Positions 16,611 through 25,501 of a stretch of DNA of 37,802 nt are shown here, piece after piece. Source of the DNA: a candidate division WOR-3 bacterium. Lineage in GTDB: Bacteria; Hydrothermota; Tepidihabitantia; SM23-42. Position 1 is the first letter of the stretch. Each line of letters begins with the position of its first letter. The position numbers were made by a program, and so were the translations under genes. The stretch covers positions 1 to 37,802 of the forward strand of contig JAOUFJ010000023.1 in assembly GCA_029858255.1 (NCBI GenBank). The letters run 5' to 3'. Under the pieces are notes generated by a model, which ran no database searches, had not been told where the DNA came from, and saw only the letters and a program-made list of their open reading frames with translations.

Positions 16611-17843
16611 CTACTTTAATAGAATCATTTTGGATGCTTCGCACCGGTTCTGCGTCTCGAGTTCCGCGAAATATACGCCAGACGGCACTATGCAGCCCTG
16701 TTCGTCTCTGCCATCCCAATCTGTCATCTTTGCACCGGCAATATCGTTCTCGTCTTTCAGTATTCTGACCAGACACCCATTCTTATCATAAATACGAAGT
16801 GATGCCTTGCCCGGCGTCATAATCGAGTACGATATCGTAACTTGGCCATTGGACGGACTTGGCCAAATGGAAATAGCATTCTGCGAAGCAAGATATGTAA
16901 CATCATATCCTTCGGCGATGCCGGGCTGATGAGATCTCACATAAATACCTACGATAATGTCTACTGGATCACCTTGCACCAGGGCAAAAAGAACATCCAT
17001 ACCCCTGAAACCCTCATAGAAACACAGGCCTCCGGCAATACCACTGTTGATTATTGTTGGCACGTAATCGAAGACGATACCAGTATAATTCATAGTCAGC
17101 GCGTCCATTTGTTCGATAAGACAATAAAAGGGTGTTCCGGTACTATCCTGGGAATGCCACCAAACATACCCTCCCTCTGATACATCACTATCGTACGCCG
17201 CACCGTACATGAACCAGCCACTAATACATGAATCAATATGGAGATCGGTTTTGCTGAACTTGTGGTTGTACCCTAGCGTATCGCCGCTGCTCGTAAAGAA
17301 CCAAGCACTGTCTTCCATATACGCGAGTGCGCGATTGAGCGGATGAGCTGGACCTTGGAAAGACCCATAATGGACGAGCGTACTGTCCAAGAATCTGATA
17401 CCGAATTTGTGGACCATAGTGCCGTAACTGCCATACAGAGTGTCAATCCCATCTGACCCTGCATAGACACCGTCCCATGCAAGATCGCGCCAACCCCAAT
17501 AGTCAGGAAGATCTGGTTGATCCAGAACTAGCATCACATTCCCGAGTGTATCAATGACATACACTTTGTTTGGATGCCATCCACTATTGGCACCCGTAAC
17601 GTAGAAATATGTACCATCGAACTCAACACCAAGAAGTTGAAAGTCGCCGGTCGGTGTCTGAACATCCATCTCAAAGATGACATCACCAATGACTGTATCC
17701 GGGACTGCCCTCACAATTCTTGGAATTTGCCCACAAGCTGACATTTCGCGAATCCCATCACTCAACGGCACCATCCCGTTTTCCTCAGCCCAGGATAGTG
17801 TTGAAACCAGAAACAGCAACAAAAACATCTTGCTCTTTTTCAC
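16611..17843 (-). CDS. Secreted protein with C-terminal sorting domain
   Basis: GTG at 17843 with GGAGG five bases before it starts a 410-residue product. The signal peptide is MKKSKMFLLLFLVSTLSWA. The body (about 40-320) is beta-rich with repeated phrases such as LGVEFDGTYFYVTG and DLAWDGVYAGSDG, suggesting a propeller. The last 80 residues are the sorting domain (AISIWPSPSNGQVTISYSI ... KASLRIYDKNGCLVRIL ... WDGRDEQG...VPSGVYFAEL ... KMILLK). It is third in the TonB receptor operon, 55 bases after the lipoprotein gene. Its role beyond that context is unknown. Confidence 0.85.
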   Translation of the reverse strand: MKKSKMFLLLFLVSTLSWAEENGMVPLSDGIREMSACGQIPRIVRAVPDTVIGDVIFEMDVQTPTGDFQLLGVEFDGTYFYVTGANSGWHPNKVYVIDTLGNVMLVLDQPDLPDYWGWRDLAWDGVYAGSDGIDTLYGSYGTMVHKFGIRFLDSTLVHYGSFQGPAHPLNRALAYMEDSAWFFTSSGDTLGYNHKFSKTDLHIDSCISGWFMYGAAYDSDVSEGGYVWWHSQDSTGTPFYCLIEQMDALTMNYTGIVFDYVPTIINSGIAGGLCFYEGFRGMDVLFALVQGDPVDIIVGIYVRSHQPGIAEGYDVTYLASQNAISIWPSPSNGQVTISYSIMTPGKASLRIYDKNGCLVRILKDENDIAGAKMTDWDGRDEQGCIVPSGVYFAELETQNRCEASKMILLK

Positions 17844-17898
17844 GGGTCCTCCACGGGATAGACTATGCTATTCTCCCCACCTTACCCACCCGTCTTTG

Positions 17899-18354
17899 CT
17901 AGTTGAATATCGTATCATCTTGTACCGGAACAAGATGGAATCGCCGCGTATCTGACCAGTCAGTATACCAAGTCCACGCATCACTGTAGGCCCGCACCCT
18001 GAAGTAGTACGTTGTGATCGGGGGGAAGCACACCGCTTGAAAGGTATACGGCGGAAAAAACCCTTGATATGGAAAGGCTGAAGAAAATGTTGAATCGGTA
18101 TTTACCTGGAATTCGTATCCCTGAGCACCGTCCACGCCGGTCCAATCAAGCATCACTGTATAGTAGTATTCGCAACGAAACGTTGCGTCCTGCACAGGCA
18201 ACAACACACTAGGGCCATCTGGTGGTTCGGTCTTTTCTGGCGGCCCCTCCGGCTTATACTCATCCGGGTCCATACAGCCTGCGACTGCAAGAAACACAGT
18301 AACAGCGAATACCAACGCAAGATTCTGAATAGTGCCATCAAAGATTGATTTCAT
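17899..18354 (-). CDS. Lipoprotein with one fibronectin-III-like domain
   Basis: The 151-residue product has a lipoprotein signal ending in LAVAGC, with the lipidated Cys at 27. After a Pro/Glu-rich linker (DPDEYKPEGPPEK) comes one fibronectin-III-like module at about 48-145 (VMLDWTGVDGAQGYEFQVN ... TYYFRVRAYSD). It is a short paralogue of the lipoprotein gene at 21427, sharing the GCxDPxEYxP linker and the xxWTDWSxxRxF pattern. It lies 14 bases after the TonB receptor gene, so the two are probably cotranscribed and may act together at the outer membrane. Confidence 0.8.
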   Translation of the reverse strand: MKSIFDGTIQNLALVFAVTVFLAVAGCMDPDEYKPEGPPEKTEPPDGPSVLLPVQDATFRCEYYYTVMLDWTGVDGAQGYEFQVNTDSTFSSAFPYQGFFPPYTFQAVCFPPITTYYFRVRAYSDAWTWYTDWSDTRRFHLVPVQDDTIFN

Positions 18355-18368
18355 ATACCCTCCAAAAT

Positions 18369-20975
18369 TTAAAATGCAAAAGAAATACCTAGCCTTGCCC
18401 TGCGGGGTGCGCTATATGCATTGACATAATCATCAGATTCAGCGACAAGGCCAATGAAGGCATCATACTGTTCCCTGGCGGTGACCAATCCATCGTGGTT
18501 CATGTCTGCCGAAGGACTGTAGTTCTTGTTCGGAATATCATAGATGTGTTCATAATATTGGCGGAAAAATTCTATGTAATGAATATCTCTCCAGTTGATC
18601 AATGGACCATGCGTCCTGATCTGGAACCTTTCACCCAGGACATTGATTACCTCCAGGTTAATATTCAAAGCGATGCTGCCGATCTGAAATGTTTTGCTCA
18701 ACACACAATCCAATTGTTTCTGAAATTCAAAGCGCAATACGTTCCGCTCTTCGGTTTTTCCCTCTTCACCCCAAGGTGTATATGGAAAACCGGTCCCGAA
18801 GTAACCAAATAGGTGTAAGTTTGTTTGCAGGGGTAAATTGGCTGTGCCCTGAACGAATATCCTGTGGCGCTGATCAAAATCGAGATAATACTCTTCTGGG
18901 ATGTAGGTTATTGTGGTGTAATCTTCATACCAATCGAGAATATCATACACCTCCTCAGCATAAGAACTTGTGCCACGAGCCCACGACAGCGTATAGGATA
19001 TTCGTCCCGAGAAAATAGGATAGGTGATTTCTACGATCGCCTCAAGGCCTCTAATATTGCCGTACTCTATGTTCTCATACCGTATGTGATCCTGAGGTAC
19101 GGCTGCAATAAAACGCGTACCGATGAGATCGTTGACATCTTTGTAGAATATGTTGACCGTCGTCCCCAGATTGTCATTTACCATTCCCTGCAAGCCGATT
19201 TCGTAGCTCACCGTCTTCTCCGGCCCGAGAGCTGGGTTACCGATCAACGGCAAGTATCTGTCAAAGTAATCAGGGATCGGTAAGATATTGTGGTACCTGT
19301 ACACATAATCATAAAGCGGCGGTTGAACATACACACCGACGTTTGTCCTGAAAAGAAACCTGTCGGTCACCATGAATGAAAACCCAAGCCGCGGCGAGAT
19401 CATTATTTTCGGTTCAACGTCGTCCATGTTCATGACGTAACGCTCTAACCTGCAGCCAATTTTTGCGTACATACCTCTGTAATCGATGTTATCCTGGAGG
19501 TAGATCGAATACTCTTTTGGATAATACCGGTACTCATCAATAAGAACGCCAGTATCACCAGAGAAAATGTATTTACTGGGAACAAAGTGATTAAAACAGC
19601 CGAATTCCAAGGTGGAATATTCAAACCCGGCCTTGATCTCCTGATATCGATTAGCTTGTATGTTCGCCTGACCCCGCACGGTCATCACATTCGAAGACAT
19701 ATCACGATATTCTGGAAAATCACCAGAAGTCACAGGATATGCGTAATATGGGATAAATCCCAGAATGTAGTAATTGGCCCCGTAAGGATTTCTGACACTG
19801 AACTCTGGCCACTGTAGTGTCCCGTAATCCTTGAAAGCAAAATCCTCAAAAATACCGTAGGAACCCCTTTCTCTGACCCCGTACGTCTTGTTTGCATGCA
19901 GCCTGCTGAGAGTCACTGTGAAGTACTTGTGCGCATCCGGCAGTAAATCCAGATTCACAACTTGCAGGTCTCCTTCATTCAAATCAGACCGGTAGCGGCT
20001 TAAGTTAAATTTCCATTTTGTATCGTAACGATCGAATTGAAACCGCGACTTCGCCCCACTCAATGACAGTCTCCACTTTCCTGACGGAGCGAACAACCAT
20101 TTCCCATAGAGTGTATAGTCATCACGTTCTTTGTGCGGCAAAGCAAAAAGCCTTGGATTCCAATCATTCGTGTGCATCATATCGAACGATAGCAGTCCCT
20201 TGGATCTCTCAGAAACCGGCACGTGTACCGTTGCCTGATAATTCTGGTAGCCAAAGTCATAGTGTAAGGGCATGATCGTTTCGGTCTTATGGTACACTTT
20301 GGCACGAATCTTGTCCCCTGGACGCTCAGAGATCATGTTCACAACGCCCGACATTGCCCTGCCGTATTCAACATCGAAACCGCCGGGCAAGAAGATAACC
20401 TCGTTAACAACACCCTTAGGAATGCCGATCACGGGATCACCCGTGTGAGGATCTATGATCGACACGTTATCCACAAGATACAATACCTCAGTTGCCCGGC
20501 CGCCACGCACGTGCAGGGTAGTGTCGAAGCGAGCCACCGACGGTTGAAAAGCGATAAAATCAATCGCATAGTCTACTGGCAATGCTGCAAGTTCTGTCTG
20601 TCTGATTATGTATGTGGTGCCCGTCATTTCCTTGCTCACAACGGGTGATACACCTACCACGGTCACGGCAGGAATCTGAATCGGGGACTGTTTGAGGGTC
20701 ACTTCCAGACGAGCGATCTGGTTGGTTTCAACAAATACGCCGGAGATAATCTTTGTCTGATATCCAATACTGGAGACTTCTATCGTGTAGGCACCAGAAG
20801 CAACGTTAACAATGAAAAAATCGCCATCTTCACCGGTCTGTGTACCTATCTTGTTTTCCAGAATGATGATATTTGAATACGGTATGGGCTCACCTGAATC
20901 TTCGTCTCTGACAATACCCTGGATCTTACCTCCGGCAGTATTAAGTAACAATGCAGCAAGCAATAAGCTACTCAT
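18369..20975 (-). CDS. TonB-dependent outer-membrane receptor with EF-hand-like loop
   Basis: ATG at 20975 follows AGGAG by six bases, so 868 residues are predicted, beginning with a signal peptide (MSSLLLAALLLNTAGG). A carboxypeptidase-regulatory-like module spans about 17-100 (KIQGIVRDEDSGEPIPYSNI). The plug domain follows at about 105-220, with LHVRGGRATEVLYLVDNV as its hallmark, and the rest is the beta-barrel ending in LGISFAF, a terminal strand with the expected final Phe. Near the end is DMNHDGLVTARE (824-835), a perfect 12-residue EF-hand calcium loop, unusual in a barrel loop. The substrate is unknown. First gene of a three-gene operon. Confidence 0.9.
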   Translation of the reverse strand: MSSLLLAALLLNTAGGKIQGIVRDEDSGEPIPYSNIIILENKIGTQTGEDGDFFIVNVASGAYTIEVSSIGYQTKIISGVFVETNQIARLEVTLKQSPIQIPAVTVVGVSPVVSKEMTGTTYIIRQTELAALPVDYAIDFIAFQPSVARFDTTLHVRGGRATEVLYLVDNVSIIDPHTGDPVIGIPKGVVNEVIFLPGGFDVEYGRAMSGVVNMISERPGDKIRAKVYHKTETIMPLHYDFGYQNYQATVHVPVSERSKGLLSFDMMHTNDWNPRLFALPHKERDDYTLYGKWLFAPSGKWRLSLSGAKSRFQFDRYDTKWKFNLSRYRSDLNEGDLQVVNLDLLPDAHKYFTVTLSRLHANKTYGVRERGSYGIFEDFAFKDYGTLQWPEFSVRNPYGANYYILGFIPYYAYPVTSGDFPEYRDMSSNVMTVRGQANIQANRYQEIKAGFEYSTLEFGCFNHFVPSKYIFSGDTGVLIDEYRYYPKEYSIYLQDNIDYRGMYAKIGCRLERYVMNMDDVEPKIMISPRLGFSFMVTDRFLFRTNVGVYVQPPLYDYVYRYHNILPIPDYFDRYLPLIGNPALGPEKTVSYEIGLQGMVNDNLGTTVNIFYKDVNDLIGTRFIAAVPQDHIRYENIEYGNIRGLEAIVEITYPIFSGRISYTLSWARGTSSYAEEVYDILDWYEDYTTITYIPEEYYLDFDQRHRIFVQGTANLPLQTNLHLFGYFGTGFPYTPWGEEGKTEERNVLRFEFQKQLDCVLSKTFQIGSIALNINLEVINVLGERFQIRTHGPLINWRDIHYIEFFRQYYEHIYDIPNKNYSPSADMNHDGLVTAREQYDAFIGLVAESDDYVNAYSAPRRARLGISFAF

Positions 20976-21164
20976 GTTCCACTCCTGATCCATCCCCCAG
21001 GGCAGAGACTCCTCTACGACTGCCCTATTCAACTATAATTACCGCTCTCACACAGCGCTCACAAATCACTGACGGTCTGGTGCCAGCCTGCAGGAATAGC
21101 CGGGAGAAAAATACACATACAAAGTATATTGCGGTGAAAGCTACCCACACTCCACTTCTGACAT

Positions 21165-21192
21165 ATTATAGAACGGAGGGTTTCGCTGTCAA
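21165..21192 (-). promoter_or_regulatory. Promoter of the TonB receptor operon
   Basis: Minus strand: TTGACA (21187-21192), 16-base spacer, TATAAT (21165-21170), both exact consensus. Confidence 0.7.
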
Positions 21193-21368
21193 GGTTCAAT
21201 GAAGATAGACATCATATTTGGTTGTAGAACGCCAGCGCAGTGCTGCCAGGTCCACAAGTACTGCTGGAATATGGCAGAATCATACGGCGTTCTCAACTCC
21301 CTCGTTCGCTGTGAGCAGTAATGTGAGAAATCAGCAAGAAAGATTGTCATAAGTATATTATGATGGTC

Positions 21369-21396
21369 TTGCACTTTGACGTTAGGACATTATAAT
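21369..21396 (+). promoter_or_regulatory. Promoter of the two-module lipoprotein gene
   Basis: TTGCAC at 21369-21374, 16-base spacer, TATAAT at 21391-21396. Transcription from about 21403 excludes the longer start at 21376 for the next gene. Confidence 0.6.
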
Positions 21397-21426
21397 AACC
21401 TTGCGCGTGTTTCTGTGGAGGGAAAA

Positions 21427-22173
21427 ATGTACAAAGTAGAAAAAACCACCAGAGCAACACTCTTAATGGTCGCTCTGTGTTCAATGCTGCTTGTGTATTC
21501 GCCTAACGGCTGTAAAGACCCATCCGAATACGAACCACCAATTGATACATTATACCCGCCGCCCGAACCACCCCATCTGTTGAGCCCTGCAAATCACTAT
21601 GTCTTTATGGACCCCGATGCGATGCCCGGAACGTCATTCTTCATCGAGGTGGAGCTGTTCTGGGATATTGTCGAGAATGCCGAGATCTACGAACTGGAAC
21701 TCGTGACTGACGGCCTGCCGCCGAACATCATACACTGCCAGGATAACTCCTGGTTTCTCATAATCCATGACGATGAAACAAGATTGTGTGAATATAACTG
21801 GCGTGTGCGTGCTGGAAATTCACGGTGGGAGGCAATGACCGACTGGTCTGAGCGATGGTTCTTTGAGGCGCGCTGGCGGCCATCCGGCCCCGAGTTATTA
21901 TTTCCCGCGAATTACTCAATGATCACTGTAGATTCACTACCTTCTTTCGTCGAACTGAAGTGGGATACTGTATCTGACGAAGAATTCTATGAAGCAAAAA
22001 TCTTCATGGATACCCTACTCATTGACAGCAGCAATATCTACAATACTTCATACAGTTTTCTGGTTGAAGACACTGCTGCATATTGGTGGCAGATCAGAGC
22101 GGGGAGTAATCTCTGGCAGTATTTTTCTCTGCCGTTGGACTCCTTTTGCTTTTTCGTCCGATTGAACAGATAA
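21427..22173 (+). CDS. Lipoprotein with two fibronectin-III-like domains
   Basis: The ATG at 21427 has GGAGGG just before it and lies about 24 bases after the predicted transcription start. The 248-residue product has a hydrophobic leader ending in SPNGC, with Cys29 the likely lipid site although the box is not ideal. The linker DPSEYEPP is followed by two tandem fibronectin-III-like modules (about 45-145 and 150-247), each ending in a WRVRAG or WQIRAG strand. It is a longer paralogue of the lipoprotein at 17899-18354, transcribed away from that operon. The function is unknown; a partner of the TonB receptor is plausible. Confidence 0.75.
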   Translation: MYKVEKTTRATLLMVALCSMLLVYSPNGCKDPSEYEPPIDTLYPPPEPPHLLSPANHYVFMDPDAMPGTSFFIEVELFWDIVENAEIYELELVTDGLPPNIIHCQDNSWFLIIHDDETRLCEYNWRVRAGNSRWEAMTDWSERWFFEARWRPSGPELLFPANYSMITVDSLPSFVELKWDTVSDEEFYEAKIFMDTLLIDSSNIYNTSYSFLVEDTAAYWWQIRAGSNLWQYFSLPLDSFCFFVRLNR

Positions 22174-22189
22174 AAGAATTCCGCGAGGG

Positions 22190-24550
22190 TTACCGTCCGT
22201 GCTCGGTCCGCCGGATTATTTCATCCTGAAGGTCTTTGCCTAAATCGACAAAATAGTCACTATATCCCGCCACCCTAACGATGAGATCACGATACTTCTC
22301 CGGATCTTTTTGAGCTTTCTTCAGCGTCTCGGTGGTGACGACATTGAATTGAATATGATGACCGTTCATACTGAAATAAGCACGTATCAACGCTGCAAGG
22401 TTTTTCAATCCCTCCGCGTCTGCGAGTAATTGCGGTGTGAATTTCTGGTTGAGCAGCGTTCCGCCGGTTCGGATATGGTCGATTTTCGCCGCGGATTTGA
22501 TGACCGATGTGGGCCCGTTCTTATCCGTACCCTGCACCGGAGAAATACCCTCGGAAAGCGGGGTGCACGCTCTGCGGCCATCGGGTGTTGCACCGACCTT
22601 GCTCCCGAAATAAACATGTACGGTCGTTGGTAAAAGATTGATCCTGAAATGTCCACCTTTCGTATTGGGCCTGCCATCGACCGACTCGAAGAAGATATCG
22701 AAAACCCGTTTCATGATCGAATCTGCATAGTCATCGTCATTTCCGTATTTGGGAGTATCATCCCATAATTTTCCACGAACCAAATCAAAACCCTTGAAAT
22801 CATTACGCAGTGCAGTCAACAACCTGCGCATGCTGATATCTTTCTTGTCGAACACATGGAACTTGATCGCGGTCAGTGAATCAGTGATGCTTCCCAGTCC
22901 TACACCTTGAATATAAGAAGTATTATAGCGAGCACCGCCATTATGGTAGTCTTTACCTTCGGCAATACAATCGTCGATCACTGTCGACAAGAATACGGCT
23001 GGCATGTACTTCGCGTATATACGCTCGATGATAAGATTAGCCTTTATCTTGATATCAATGAAATGATCCAGCTGCTTTCTGTACGCCGAGAATAACCCAT
23101 CAAACGTTTTGAACCGTACTGGATCGCCAGTGTGCAATCCAAGTTTTTTGCCGGTCAACGGGTCTTTACCATTATTGAGCGTGATCTCAAGAATTTTGAC
23201 GAGGTTGAAGTAACCAGTTAGAATATAACTCTCCTTGCCAAAAGCGCCGGTCTCTACACACCCGCTTGCGCCGCCATTACGCGCGTCAACGACCGATTTC
23301 CCCTGCCTGAGTAATTCCTGAACTATCTCATCAGCATTGAAAATCGACGGTTGCCCGAATCCGGTTCTGACTATCTTGAGTGCCCGTTCCAAAAACTTGT
23401 CTGGACTCTTGTGGCTCACCTGTAACATGGAACTCGGCTGCAATATTCGCATTTCTTCAATAACATCAAGGATTAGATATGACAGCTCGTTCACACCGTT
23501 GGACCCGTCTGGTTTCAAACCTCCCAAATTGATCAAGCAGAAATCAGTATAGGTATTGCTTTCTTGCGCCGTCACACCAACCTTGGGCGGGGCGGGCTGA
23601 TTATTGAATTTGATCCAGAATGCCTGGAGCAACTCACGTGCCCGTTCTTTGGTCAGTATCCCGGACGCAATATCTCTCTTGTAGAAAGGATACAGATGTT
23701 GGTCTAACCTTCCCGGGTTGAACGAATCCCAGGTATTGAATTCGGTGATCACTCCAAGGTGAACGAACCAGTAGTACTGCAGCGCTTCCCAAAAAGTACG
23801 CGGCGCATGACCCGGTACCCAGTCACACATCCCTGCCATTTCCTTCAGCTCCTTCCTTCGGGCCAGCGATCTGGTCTTTTTGCTTAACTGCCCGAGCCTC
23901 CATGCATGGCGGTGTGCAAACTCCATCAAAGCATCAATAGCAACGGACATCGCTCTGAGTTCTTCACGTTTGTCAAATGCCTCGGCATCATTATAGAAAT
24001 CCAGTGCAAGAATTCCTTCCCGGATTCTGACCTTGAAATCCAAGAACCCATACCTGTATATCTTGTCGTCGAGAACCGTGTGACCAGGAGCTCGCTGCTC
24101 CATAAATTCCGTAAAAACTCCTGCCGCGTAAGCTTGCTGCCAGTCTTTATCGGTCTCTTGAAAAATATGTTCCCGTATTGAACGACCTCGCCAAAACGGA
24201 ATTATGCGCTCCTCATAGATATCCCGCGTGCGCTTACTGACGCGGAATGCGACTTTTTCCCGTGAATCCAGAATATCAAGATCATCAAGACTGTGAATGC
24301 ATATCTCTGGGTATGTAGGTGTCGCGCGCGGCGCAGGACCCCTCTCACCTACGATGAGTTCACCGTCGTCAATGAATATTTTCTTATGCCTCAGTATATA
24401 CTCAAAAGCAAGCGCCCTCGCAACCGGTATTGAAACCCGTTCCGCATTACCCTTCTCATAAAATTCAGTGATCAGGCAGGCGCGCTCAGCCGACACATAC
24501 GGTTTGATGTTCAGACTCTTATCCCTGAGCTTCGCTATTCTCTCATTCAC
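22190..24550 (-). CDS. Glycyl radical enzyme, PFL/dehydratase family, substrate unknown
   Basis: The 786-residue product has both hallmarks of the family: the radical glycine in VRVAGYSDYF (Gly762) near the C-terminus, and the catalytic cysteine loop GGASGCVETG (Cys431 and Glu433). The GCVE arrangement belongs to the dehydratase/decarboxylase/lyase branch (glycerol, hydroxyproline, choline, isethionate or arylacetate enzymes) and not to true pyruvate formate-lyase, which has two adjacent cysteines. Which substrate it uses cannot be read from the motifs. GTG at 24550 is the start; it overlaps the TGA of the activase in GTGA. The enzyme needs anaerobic conditions and the activase next door. Confidence 0.9.
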   Translation of the reverse strand: MNERIAKLRDKSLNIKPYVSAERACLITEFYEKGNAERVSIPVARALAFEYILRHKKIFIDDGELIVGERGPAPRATPTYPEICIHSLDDLDILDSREKVAFRVSKRTRDIYEERIIPFWRGRSIREHIFQETDKDWQQAYAAGVFTEFMEQRAPGHTVLDDKIYRYGFLDFKVRIREGILALDFYNDAEAFDKREELRAMSVAIDALMEFAHRHAWRLGQLSKKTRSLARRKELKEMAGMCDWVPGHAPRTFWEALQYYWFVHLGVITEFNTWDSFNPGRLDQHLYPFYKRDIASGILTKERARELLQAFWIKFNNQPAPPKVGVTAQESNTYTDFCLINLGGLKPDGSNGVNELSYLILDVIEEMRILQPSSMLQVSHKSPDKFLERALKIVRTGFGQPSIFNADEIVQELLRQGKSVVDARNGGASGCVETGAFGKESYILTGYFNLVKILEITLNNGKDPLTGKKLGLHTGDPVRFKTFDGLFSAYRKQLDHFIDIKIKANLIIERIYAKYMPAVFLSTVIDDCIAEGKDYHNGGARYNTSYIQGVGLGSITDSLTAIKFHVFDKKDISMRRLLTALRNDFKGFDLVRGKLWDDTPKYGNDDDYADSIMKRVFDIFFESVDGRPNTKGGHFRINLLPTTVHVYFGSKVGATPDGRRACTPLSEGISPVQGTDKNGPTSVIKSAAKIDHIRTGGTLLNQKFTPQLLADAEGLKNLAALIRAYFSMNGHHIQFNVVTTETLKKAQKDPEKYRDLIVRVAGYSDYFVDLGKDLQDEIIRRTEHGR

Positions 24551-25374
24551 TCCATACCCCTTATCCTGATCTGTAAACCATAATCCTTGAATCTCTTGCC
24601 AATTGCACGCAGAGCATTGTTCGATGGTGGCGCTAAATCTTTAAGTGAATATTTTTTTCCCATTCTTCTATATTTGTCCTTGCAGAGATAATTATACGGC
24701 AATATATGTAAAGTATCAACATGCTTTAAATCCCTCAAAAATGAACCGATGGCCCGCACGTTATCAGGTTTGTCGGTGATGCCCGGAATCAATGGAAAGC
24801 GAATCACAATTGGCGCGCCTCCCATGGCGAGTTTCTGGAGGTTTTTGAGAATCAACTCAGTACCCACGCCGGTATGTTTTTTGTGTTCACTATCGTCCAT
24901 CAGCTTGAGGTCGTAGAGGAAAAGATCAGTATATCTAATGATGTGCTTGAATGTCGACCAGGGTGCCTGCCCTGATGTGTCTACTACCGTATGTATACCT
25001 TGTTTCTTGCATTCCCTCAGAAGGCAGAGCAGAAAATCCGGCTGCATGAGAGGCTCACCGCCTGAAAAAGTCACACCGCCTCCTGAATGTTCGTAGAAAA
25101 TCGCATCCTTCTTTACCTCGGACATGACCTGTTCAACCGTGACTTCATGTCCGATGGTATTCTTGTCTTTGGCAAAGAAAATGCTTGAATATTTACGCCC
25201 CTGCACATCGTTGACTATTTCGGGCTCTTTTTTCTGACTCTCCGGGTTCTGGCACCACAAACACGTGAGTGGACAGCCTTTCAGGAAAACGGTCGTCCTG
25301 ATGCCTGGTCCGTCGTGTATTGCGTATTTGATGATATCGAAGACGATTCCGACAGAACGGTTCCCGCGCGGCAT
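24547..25374 (-). CDS. Glycyl radical enzyme activating enzyme (radical SAM)
   Basis: The 275-residue product has the radical-SAM cluster motif CPLTCLWC (Cys34, Cys38, Cys41), the IHDGPGIRT signature before it, and FSGGEP at about 103-108 for SAM binding. It puts the glycyl radical on the neighbouring enzyme. Most activases of the dehydratase branch carry an eight-cysteine ferredoxin-like insert between the cluster motif and GGEP; here that stretch (45-100) has no cysteine, as in PflA. It is translated first, and its stop overlaps the next start. There is no ribosome binding site, and the nearer promoter puts the transcription start at or next to the ATG, so the message may be leaderless. Confidence 0.9.
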   Translation of the reverse strand: MPRGNRSVGIVFDIIKYAIHDGPGIRTTVFLKGCPLTCLWCQNPESQKKEPEIVNDVQGRKYSSIFFAKDKNTIGHEVTVEQVMSEVKKDAIFYEHSGGGVTFSGGEPLMQPDFLLCLLRECKKQGIHTVVDTSGQAPWSTFKHIIRYTDLFLYDLKLMDDSEHKKHTGVGTELILKNLQKLAMGGAPIVIRFPLIPGITDKPDNVRAIGSFLRDLKHVDTLHILPYNYLCKDKYRRMGKKYSLKDLAPPSNNALRAIGKRFKDYGLQIRIRGME

Positions 25375-25379
25375 TTGAT

Positions 25380-25412
25380 ATTATCGACATTTTAAAGGCT
25401 ATGTCAATTATC
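25380..25412 (-). promoter_or_regulatory. Promoters of the glycyl radical enzyme operon
   Basis: The nearer one has TTGACA (25402-25407), 16 bases and GATAAT (25380-25385), giving a start at about 25373, the start codon itself. A second one has TTGTCA (25431-25436), 18 bases and GATAAT (25407-25412), giving a leader of about 26 bases. Confidence 0.5.
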
Positions 25413-25429
25413 CCACGATTTTCTGGATG

Positions 25430-25457
25430 TTGACAACGTAAGGAAAATGACTATGCT
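25430..25457 (+). promoter_or_regulatory. Promoter of the rhodanese gene
   Basis: TTGACA at 25430-25435, 16-base spacer, TATGCT at 25452-25457. Its -35 box overlaps that of the outer minus-strand promoter, so the two may compete. Confidence 0.5.
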
Positions 25458-25501
25458 ATAGGGCGTAGGTAATCCAAATTAAAGAAAATAAAGGGGGTAC
25501 A

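Larger units (their letters stand above)
20976..21426. other. Divergent intergenic region with two promoters
   Basis: No gene is seen in these 451 bases. They hold back-to-back promoters for the TonB operon (21165-21192) and the lipoprotein gene (21369-21396). A hairpin AGGGCAG/CTGCCCT (20999-21005 and 21020-21026) lies in the 180-base leader of the TonB receptor gene, close to its ribosome binding site, and might affect translation. Confidence 0.5.

Noticed and set aside
21376-21426. Longer N-terminus of the two-module lipoprotein
   Set aside because: It would start upstream of the predicted transcription start and lacks a binding site; the later ATG has GGAGGG and a signal peptide.
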